A DNA stretch of 12,772 bases from Hyphomicrobiales bacterium (GTDB lineage Bacteria > Pseudomonadota > Alphaproteobacteria > Parvibaculales > Parvibaculaceae): assembly GCA_015655095.1 (NCBI GenBank), contig JAATFR010000383.1, positions 1 to 12,772 of the forward strand, read 5' to 3'. The position numbers and the translations under genes are program-made. The notes below the pieces were generated by a model, which worked only from the letters and a program-made list of their open reading frames with translations, did not search any database and was not told where the DNA came from. Below, one piece after another: positions 7,345-12,772 of this stretch. Numbering within the stretch: position 1 is the stretch's first letter; every line of letters starts with the position of its first letter.

Positions 7345-8931
7345 ATGTCTATCTCGAGGCGACACGTATTGCAGCTGGGTTTGGCTGGCATGCTTCTTCC
7401 ATGGGGTTTTTCAGCGAAGGCCGACACGCCCTATCGCGGCGGGAGACTGATCATCGGTCAGTTTCCCGAAGCGACGCTGATGACAAGTGGCATTTCCACC
7501 GAGGGTATAGCCCAGCAGGTGTCCTCCAAGATTTTCGATGGGTTGCTGGCCTATGACGTGAACCTCAATCCAGTTCCGCAACTCGCGACGGCATGGAATG
7601 TTTCATCTGACCAATTGCGCATCAGCCTGACCCTCCGGCCCGGCGTCAGGTGGCATGATGGAAAGCCCTTCACCTCGGCGGACGTCGCGTTTTCGACTCT
7701 CGAGCTCTGGAAAAAGTTTCATAGCCGCGGCAGATCCACATTTGCGAATGTCGTTGCTGTCGACACGCCGGACCCGCTCACTGTGGTTTTTCGCTTGTCA
7801 AAGCCTGCGCCGTATCTTCTATCGGCATTAGGATCATCGGAGTCTCAGGTTCTGCCACGCCATTTGTATGAAGGGACGAACATTCTTCTGAATCCCTATA
7901 ATTTGGCACCCGTCGGTACCGGGCCGTTCCGTTTCGTTGAATGGAAGCGTGGAGAATATATCGCCCTGAAGCGTAATCCCGACTATTGGGATCAACCAAA
8001 GCCCTATCTGGATGAAATCATATTCCGCGTCTTGCCCGATCCCGCAGCGCAAAGCATTGCGCTTGAGACCGGCGAAATACACTTGAGCGTATCGCTGCCA
8101 CCCAGCGATATTGATCGTCTTTCGAAGGTGCCGACACTGACAGTCGACACGCCTGCCGCCCGGTCGTTCTTATATAATGGCCTTGCCTTCAATCTCGATA
8201 AGCCGATTTTTCAGGATGTACGTGTCCGCCGAGCCATCGCACATGCGCTGGACATTAATTTCATTCTTCAGAAAATCTATTACGGTTACGGACTGGTAGG
8301 TACGGGGCCGTTGCCGCCGCGCTTTAAGCCTTTTTATACCCCGGATGTTCCCGGCTATCCCTACAATCTTGCGCGCGCTAACGAGCTGCTCGATGAGGTG
8401 GGGTTGAAGCCAGATGGCAATGGCGTAAGAATCTCAGCTGTCCTTCGCCCTCAGCCGGGTGGAGAAACATCACTCCGGCAAGCTGAATATATCCGCACCT
8501 CGTTGCGACAAATCGGTATCGCGCTCGACGTGCAATGGGATGATTTTGGGGGTTTTATCCGGCGCATTTATACCGAACGCGATTTTGATGTTACGACTTA
8601 CCTCGGTCAGGCTGGTCCTGATCCGGCAATCGGAACCCAGCGCATCTACTGGTCGAAGAACTTCAAACCTGGCGTCGCTTTTTCCAATGTCGCTCATTAC
8701 TCGAATCCGAAAGTAGATCAGCTGCTTGAAGAGGCGCAGGTTGAGACGAATTCAGAGCGGCGTCTGGGCCTCTACAACCAGTTTCAGCGGTTGGTGCAGA
8801 CAGACCTCCCTCTGATTCCACTGGTTGCAGCGGAAACCATCCCACTGAGAAATCGTAGGCTCATCGGCTACAACAGCGGCGCCGATGGGATATTGGAGAA
8901 TTTTTCCTCTGCGCAACTGTTGCCCGAATAG
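7345..8931 (+). CDS. Family 5 ABC-type extracellular solute-binding protein (SBP_bac_5, peptide/nickel class)
   Basis: The 528-residue product has the full length of DppA/OppA-type binding proteins. The N-terminus MSISRRHVLQLGLAGMLLPW has an SRR start resembling a Tat signal (Val where Phe is usual) and a likely AKA cleavage site at residue 26. The family core is recognisable: YRGGRLIIGQFPE, LRPGVRWHDGKPFTSADVAFS, GTGPFRFVEWKRGEY, NPDYWDQPKPYLDEIIFRVL and DVRVRRAIAHALDI. A ribosome binding site AGGAAG lies eight bases before the start. It probably binds an organosulfur compound or a peptide-like ligand in the periplasm; the neighbourhood favours a sulfur source, but the fold alone does not say. 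No cognate permease or ATPase is present. The TAG stop lies in the loop of a small CCCGAA/TTCGGG hairpin (8923-8940). Confidence 0.92.
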   Translation: MSISRRHVLQLGLAGMLLPWGFSAKADTPYRGGRLIIGQFPEATLMTSGISTEGIAQQVSSKIFDGLLAYDVNLNPVPQLATAWNVSSDQLRISLTLRPGVRWHDGKPFTSADVAFSTLELWKKFHSRGRSTFANVVAVDTPDPLTVVFRLSKPAPYLLSALGSSESQVLPRHLYEGTNILLNPYNLAPVGTGPFRFVEWKRGEYIALKRNPDYWDQPKPYLDEIIFRVLPDPAAQSIALETGEIHLSVSLPPSDIDRLSKVPTLTVDTPAARSFLYNGLAFNLDKPIFQDVRVRRAIAHALDINFILQKIYYGYGLVGTGPLPPRFKPFYTPDVPGYPYNLARANELLDEVGLKPDGNGVRISAVLRPQPGGETSLRQAEYIRTSLRQIGIALDVQWDDFGGFIRRIYTERDFDVTTYLGQAGPDPAIGTQRIYWSKNFKPGVAFSNVAHYSNPKVDQLLEEAQVETNSERRLGLYNQFQRLVQTDLPLIPLVAAETIPLRNRRLIGYNSGADGILENFSSAQLLPE

Positions 8932-8940
8932 TCTTTCGGG
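8923..8940 (+). terminator. Weak hairpin at the convergent gene ends
   Basis: CCCGAA (8923-8928) and TTCGGG (8935-8940) form a six-base stem with the TAG stop codon of the binding-protein gene in the loop. No U-tract follows. The remaining bases to 9034 separate the convergent DUF3088 gene and show nothing else of note. Confidence 0.25.
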
Positions 8941-9034
8941 TGGGGATATTGCCCAGGACATAAAGCTACAAGATGAAGCGAAGAGAAGGCTCTTAATCCC
9001 CCTTTCCACCCTGTCTCCCGACGCTCAAGTGTTT

Positions 9035-9379
9035 TTAACTTGCTTTCGGCAGATCGTAGCGTGACGAAAGATATCGCCTGATCTCGGCCTCGCCATCGAT
9101 GAAGCGATTGCCATTGAATGACTTCACCGCAATAGCAGGATCGACCGCTTGTGTTGCCCCCTCCAGCACAAGCACCGGCAAGGACTGGTTATCAGCACCT
9201 ATAAGGTCGATGACAGGTTGGCGGGGCCGCGGAAAGGCAAGGTAGTAGACGTCTATGAGGTCCCGAAGCCTTGGGAAGAAGCCGAGAAACCCCTCGATGG
9301 TGGCGCAGCTCGGGCAATAATAAAGATTACCGTCTTCCTTCTCGAATCCCGGCTTTAGCAGAAACAATCGGTCAGCCAT
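9035..9379 (-). CDS. DUF3088 family protein with CPSC motif
   Basis: The product of about 114 residues matches the DUF3088 pattern I recall: an N-terminal DRLFLLKPGFEK, then YYCPSCATIEGFLGFFP, FPRPRQPVIDLIGADNQSLPVLVL, and a C-terminal FIDGEAEIRRYLSSRY. The CPSC motif and the overall plan resemble thioredoxin/glutaredoxin-like proteins, but the biochemical function of the family is unknown to me. ATG 9379 is preferred because AAGAGG lies nine bases upstream; ATG 9388 is in frame but directly abuts that site. The start overlaps the end of the SfnB gene (stop at 9372-9374), so it is cotranslated with it. A redox or electron-transfer role for the flavoenzyme is an inference. Confidence 0.87.
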   Translation of the reverse strand: MADRLFLLKPGFEKEDGNLYYCPSCATIEGFLGFFPRLRDLIDVYYLAFPRPRQPVIDLIGADNQSLPVLVLEGATQAVDPAIAVKSFNGNRFIDGEAEIRRYLSSRYDLPKAS

Positions 9380-10637
9380 TTCGCTCATCCTCTTTTCCAG
9401 ATTTGGTTGGCGACGCAAAGAGCCTCAGACTTGGGCGTGCACCATTAAGATAATAGTTGCCGACGGTGTGGAATTTCCATCTGATCGGATCGTGGACAGT
9501 GTGTGCGCGCGCATTGCGCCAATGCCTGTCCAGATTGTATTTTTCGAAGGTCGAGCGCGCGCCTGTCAGTTCAAACAATTTGTTTGTGGCCAGCAAGGCC
9601 GCCTCCGCCGCAAGCACCTTCGCCTCGGACATGGCAACGGTGGCCGCCGCATTATTATCGGGATTCGGGTCCGCGACTGCCACATCCAGAATGTCCGCTG
9701 CGCGTTCTAAAGCAGATTCGGCGGCATGCAGGCGAATTTTCAGATTGCCGATTTCAGCGATTAGGTAAGGTTCATCCCAGCTTTTCTCCAGGCTGCCGCC
9801 CGTGGCCGAACGCGAATACTGGTGGATGAACCTTATGGTTTCCTCGACCGCGGCCCTCGCAATTCCGGTATCGATGCCGACATGGGTGAGATGCGTGACG
9901 GCCTCCTGCGGAAAGCTCTCATAGACCCTGTATATCGGCAGGACGTGATTGCAGGGAACCGTCACATTGTCGATCAGCACAGTGCCACTGGCCGTCGTCC
10001 GCTGGCCGAAGCTGCTCCAGTCGTCGATGATGGAAAGACCCGCCGTTCCTGCAGGCACCACAGCCACCAGCATGCGATCCTTTTCATCGCGGGCGATGAC
10101 CGTGATATAATGGCTAAAAAGCGCGCCGGTCGCGTAGAATTTCCGGCCGTTCAAGACGTAATTGTCGCCTTTCTTCACGATGCGGGTCTGCAAACCCGGT
10201 CCGTCTTCCCCACTCTCGGAGGACGCATTCCCAAGACGGTAACCTGCCAGAATCCTGCCAAGGAAAAGACTGCGCTGTTCCGGTGTGCCGATCGCGCGGA
10301 TGAAATAGACAGCGCTGTTATGATTCTGCGCGATCTGTCCAAGCGAGGGGTCGGCGGCGGAGATGATCGCGTAAACCTTGCCGACGGTGACATAGGAGAG
10401 GCCTGCGCCACCATACTCCTTCGGCACGGCGATGGCCCAGAGACCGCTTTGGGAGAAACGGTCCAGTTCGGCATAGGGCAATATGCGGTCACGGTCGCGC
10501 GCGGCCGCCCCGGCGGCAAAGTCCGCCGCCAGCCTGTGCGCAATCTCGATTGCCTCATCGTCACTTCGAATAATATGGGCCGGTTCAGCCGGTTTGTGTC
10601 CAGGAGCCGATGCGGCACCATGCTGCTGCGCAGCCAT
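9372..10637 (-). CDS. sfnB: SfnB-family sulfur acquisition oxidoreductase
   Basis: The 421-residue product belongs to the acyl-CoA dehydrogenase-fold flavoproteins known as the SfnB family, linked in other bacteria to use of dimethyl sulfone and other organosulfur compounds under sulfate limitation. Visible features are AHRLAADFAAGAAARDRDR near the N-terminus, LWAIAVPKEYGGAGLSYVTVG, IAQNHNSAVYFIRAIGTPEQ, YVLNGRKFYATGALFSHYI, IDDWSSFGQRTTASGTV, and the C-terminal signature DRHWRNARAHTVHDP starting near residue 370. It is a diverged paralogue of the DszC-like gene at 3493-4719, sharing DRHWRNAR and the following His. ATG 10637 is supported by AAGGAG six bases upstream; the alternative TTG at 10652 has none. 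The stop of the NmrA-like gene is 11 bases away, inside the ribosome binding region. The partner flavin reductase is not known. Confidence 0.92.
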   Translation of the reverse strand: MAAQQHGAASAPGHKPAEPAHIIRSDDEAIEIAHRLAADFAAGAAARDRDRILPYAELDRFSQSGLWAIAVPKEYGGAGLSYVTVGKVYAIISAADPSLGQIAQNHNSAVYFIRAIGTPEQRSLFLGRILAGYRLGNASSESGEDGPGLQTRIVKKGDNYVLNGRKFYATGALFSHYITVIARDEKDRMLVAVVPAGTAGLSIIDDWSSFGQRTTASGTVLIDNVTVPCNHVLPIYRVYESFPQEAVTHLTHVGIDTGIARAAVEETIRFIHQYSRSATGGSLEKSWDEPYLIAEIGNLKIRLHAAESALERAADILDVAVADPNPDNNAAATVAMSEAKVLAAEAALLATNKLFELTGARSTFEKYNLDRHWRNARAHTVHDPIRWKFHTVGNYYLNGARPSLRLFASPTKSGKEDERNG

Positions 10638-10648
10638 GCTGTGCTCCT

Positions 10649-11299
10649 TCAATAGGCGACTGTGAAACGCCGCCGCAGATGAGCTGGCTTTTCCAGCTCG
10701 TCTATGATGGCTATGGCGAAATCGGCTCGGGATATCCGGCTTTCGCCATTTTCGTCGCGCAGAAGATCATCAAGTCCAAGCCTGAAACGTCCAGTCCGTT
10801 CACCGGCCTCTATGCGCCTTGGCGGCGAGACGTAAGTCCAATCAAGCCCGTTATCACTCTTGGAAAGACCATTCAGGATTTCCGCATTCGCCAGGGTTGG
10901 GCCCCGGTTCTCCAGCGGGTACTCGTCGGAATCAACAACAAGCACGCCGGGCTTCGCCCACAGGCTGCCGACGCCACCAACCAAAACAAGACGCTTTACG
11001 CCGGACCTTTGGGCCCCACCGATAATGGCCTTATGGGATTGTCTGAGGCGGTCAGGCTTACCGGCTAAAGGCTCCGATCGATCCGGACTGAACGCGCTGA
11101 CGAAAGCGTCATGACCGGAAACGATTTCGGCAATGCCGCCCTCATCATAGGCGTCGCCCACGGCAACAAAGAGATTCGCTTCCAAAGGGATGCGAGTGGC
11201 CGTCCTTACGATCGCCGTAACCTGATGACCGCGCCTTAAAGCTTCCTGTCGAATCTCTGCCCCGATATTTCCAGCAGCGCCCAACAAAGCTATTTTCAT
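10649..11299 (-). CDS. NAD(P)-binding NmrA-like / SDR-type oxidoreductase
   Basis: The 216-residue product has a Rossmann fold: MKIALLGAAGNIG with the GxxGxxG motif at residues 7-13, then HQVTAIVR, VGDAYDEGGIAEIVSGHDAFVSA, RLVLVGGVGSL and WTYVSPP. This is the pattern of the NAD(P)H-binding group of YwnB-like and NmrA-like proteins, which also includes biliverdin/flavin reductase B. ATG 11299 is chosen because GGGGAAA lies just upstream and the product begins with the beta strand of the fold; upstream in-frame starts exist to 11407. It is the first gene of a three-gene minus-strand operon. Its TGA is embedded in the start region of sfnB (TATTGAAGGAG), so translation is probably coupled. A role as flavin reductase for the sulfur oxygenases is possible but unproven. 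Confidence 0.88.
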   Translation of the reverse strand: MKIALLGAAGNIGAEIRQEALRRGHQVTAIVRTATRIPLEANLFVAVGDAYDEGGIAEIVSGHDAFVSAFSPDRSEPLAGKPDRLRQSHKAIIGGAQRSGVKRLVLVGGVGSLWAKPGVLVVDSDEYPLENRGPTLANAEILNGLSKSDNGLDWTYVSPPRRIEAGERTGRFRLGLDDLLRDENGESRISRADFAIAIIDELEKPAHLRRRFTVAY

Positions 11300-11437
11300 T
11301 TTTTCCCCATTCGACCCCATGCAGTGAAGTCTGCAGCCTTTTTTGAAAGCGAGCCGGTAGCGAGCCTGCAGGCCATTGTGCAGCTCCGCACACAGGCGGA
11401 GACGCACATACTCTTCATGCAGAAAACCATTTAGTCA

Positions 11438-11457
11438 ATTATATATATAGACTTAAT
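11438..11457 (-). promoter_or_regulatory. Putative promoter / operator of the NmrA-sfnB operon
   Basis: On the minus strand the segment reads ATTAAGTCTATATATA followed by TATAAT (11438-11443), a good -10 hexamer upstream of the NmrA-like gene. TATATAGACTTAAT on the plus strand shares an ATAGA core with the AT-rich sites at 4993-5008 and 11708-11721. The promoter call is tentative because the -35 is weak. Confidence 0.35.
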
Positions 11458-11707
11458 GTATTAAATATTGCGTCCCGACCAGGCAGTGATTTGTGATCGC
11501 ATATCTGGAAAAATCAACTCTGCGCCGAAAATCAGGGCTCGGGTTCATCATTTTATTGTGCGAAAATGCCTATTGCACAACCATTTCTTGTTCGAGAACT
11601 AGTCTGTACGTGTGCTGATCGTTTCGGTATGGCAGACTTCAAATTGTGAAACCAGCTTTTACCCAAACCATAATCCGACATTTGATATTGCGTTTATTCC
11701 ATAGTGA

Positions 11708-11724
11708 ATTTATAGACATAAAAT
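11708..11724 (+). promoter_or_regulatory. AT-rich site upstream of the TonB-dependent receptor
   Basis: ATTTATAGACATAAAAT contains TATAGAC and ends in TAAAAT, a possible -10 element for the receptor gene. It shares its core with the other two AT-rich sites of the cluster. The distance to the start codon (over 160 bases) would mean a long untranslated leader. Confidence 0.25.
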
Positions 11725-11887
11725 AGTAATGGCCCATAGCTAGATTCTTCACGGAACTTCTTCCTTCGAGCCGGAATTTGGCTGCTCCGAATTGCATACA
11801 CGGATCAATCCGGGAAGCACGGCGCCAGCACGAAGAGCCGTGAAAAGAAAAATTGTTGACGTAAGGTTTGAAAATGAGGGGCATAAG

Positions 11888-12772
11888 ATGAGTGTTTCAA
11901 GTTTAGAATTATTGCGTAACCGGGGGAGGTTGCGAGGGAACAGATATGTGAAATTTCTTCTGGTTTCGACGCTGTTGATCTCCGCAGCTCCTGAAGCGCG
12001 CGCGCAGCAAGATTCGTCGCCTGAGAAAAAGGTGGCGCAGAGCGAAACCAACGCGGCACAGACAACCCAGTCAGATACTGACACCCAGGTCGAGACGATC
12101 ACAGTAACAGGACAGCGCGAGACAGCAGCCAAGGCACAGGTCAGTACCGACCCGACATCCGCGATCGCGACGACTTTTTCGCTAAACCAGAAAGATTTCA
12201 ACAGCGTGGTCACCGCCACGACCGTGGACTTGATACGTACCATTCCCGGTGTGAACGGCGGCTATGTCAACGGCGGCATCGCGAACGGACTGGGACTTCG
12301 CGGCTGGTCGGGCACCGGCGACGGAACCAGCATCGCTGCCTATATCGATAATGCGCCTGTCAACTATCTGTCAGGCGGCAACAGCAATGGTTATCTTGAA
12401 CTCCATCCGCTGATTCCTGAGACCGTCGAAACCCTTGACCTCGTCAAAGGTCCGTTTTCGGTCCGCTACGGCGGTCCCTTTTCTTTCGGCGGCTCCCTCA
12501 TCATCAACACTGCCGACTATATCCCTACAGGTTTCAAGCAATCCATTGGCTCCTTTGGCCGGACGCGCTCTTTGGCGAACTACGGCTACAACAGCGGCGA
12601 TGTAAAATTCTATTCGATCCTTGAAGGATTCCACGAAGACGGTTACCGGCAAAACGCCTACACAAAGCGGGTCAACTCATTTACAAAGCTGACTGTGCCC
12701 ATTGGAAGCGGAACGCTGAGGTCCAGCTTCCAGTTTTTTCAGAACAACTTTGGGCAGCCTATGTATCCACCA
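11888..12772 (+). CDS. TonB-dependent receptor, N-terminal part (3' end beyond window)
   Basis: The open frame runs 295 codons from ATG 11888 to the right edge. The N-terminus has a long basic n-region, a hydrophobic stretch at about residues 21-34 and an ARA cleavage site at 37-39. A Gln/Thr-rich linker leads to the TonB box VETITVTGQR (68-77). The plug domain follows: VVTATTVDLIRTIPGVNGGY, GLGLRGWSG, IAAYIDNAPVNYL, ELHPLIPETVETLDLVKGPFSVRYG and GGSLIINTADY, then the first barrel strands (IGSFGRTRSLANYGY, FYSILEGFHEDGYRQNAY). It is an outer-membrane energy-coupled importer. The GAGGGG site seven bases upstream fixes the start. Position beside the sulfur genes suggests uptake of an organosulfur compound rather than iron, which is an inference. 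About two thirds of the barrel is not in the window. Confidence 0.95.
   Translation, partial: MSVSSLELLRNRGRLRGNRYVKFLLVSTLLISAAPEARAQQDSSPEKKVAQSETNAAQTTQSDTDTQVETITVTGQRETAAKAQVSTDPTSAIATTFSLNQKDFNSVVTATTVDLIRTIPGVNGGYVNGGIANGLGLRGWSGTGDGTSIAAYIDNAPVNYLSGGNSNGYLELHPLIPETVETLDLVKGPFSVRYGGPFSFGGSLIINTADYIPTGFKQSIGSFGRTRSLANYGYNSGDVKFYSILEGFHEDGYRQNAYTKRVNSFTKLTVPIGSGTLRSSFQFFQNNFGQPMYPP

Larger units (their letters stand above)
11300..11887. other. Long divergent intergenic region, AT-rich in the middle
   Basis: This 588-base gap separates the NmrA-sfnB-DUF3088 operon (minus) from the TonB-dependent receptor (plus). I see no convincing gene in it, though 11300-11407 remains open in the NmrA frame. 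The part from about 11430 to 11740 is AT-rich and probably holds the promoters in both directions, with two TATAGAC-containing segments listed separately. The receptor leader is long, and its ribosome binding site is GAGGGG, seven bases before ATG 11888. Confidence 0.6.

Noticed and set aside
9822..10655. 277-codon open frame on the plus strand
   Set aside because: It is antisense to most of the well-supported sfnB gene and shows no recognisable protein features.
11749..12243. 164-codon open frame on the minus strand
   Set aside because: It overlaps the signal peptide and plug of the TonB-dependent receptor on the opposite strand, which is strongly supported.

Overview
The window looks like chromosomal DNA of a sphingomonad-type alphaproteobacterium. 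That inference rests on the GC-rich left third, a TonB-dependent receptor with the sphingomonad style of long Gln/Thr-rich N-terminus, and a RibF / MaoC hydratase / HAD class IIA neighbourhood that I recall from this order. No RNA gene, CRISPR array, transposase or complete insertion sequence is visible.

Left region (1-3268), all on the minus strand, is housekeeping. In transcription order it holds a decayed secernin-like peptidase C69 pseudogene, a HAD class IIA (NagD-like) hydrolase, a MaoC / R-specific enoyl-CoA hydratase, and ribF (riboflavin kinase / FAD synthetase), which runs off the left edge. The pseudogene has a one-base frameshift in a C5 run and two apparent internal deletions.

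A short boundary (3269-3492) carries two unexplained inverted repeats. The rest (3493-12772) is an accessory, visibly AT-richer gene set whose parts all point to organosulfur scavenging. A DszC-like flavin monooxygenase (minus) is divergent from a plus-strand set: a luciferase-like flavin monooxygenase, an SsuA/TauA-type binding protein overlapping it by 8 bases, a possible 21-codon basic mini-ORF, and a family 5 solute-binding protein. Converging on these is a tightly packed minus-strand operon: an NAD(P)-binding NmrA-like protein, an SfnB-family oxidoreductase, and a DUF3088 protein with a CPSC motif. Divergent from that operon is a TonB-dependent receptor, cut by the right edge.

Working model (inference): the receptor brings a sulfur compound across the outer membrane, the two periplasmic binding proteins capture it or its products, and three flavin-dependent enzymes oxidise it in the cytoplasm to release sulfite. 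No ABC permease, ATPase or recognised flavin reductase lies in the window, so these must come from elsewhere or from an unrecognised partner. The NmrA-like protein is one candidate reductase. The closest familiar arrangements are the ssu, sfn/msu and dsz systems, but the combination here does not match any of them exactly.
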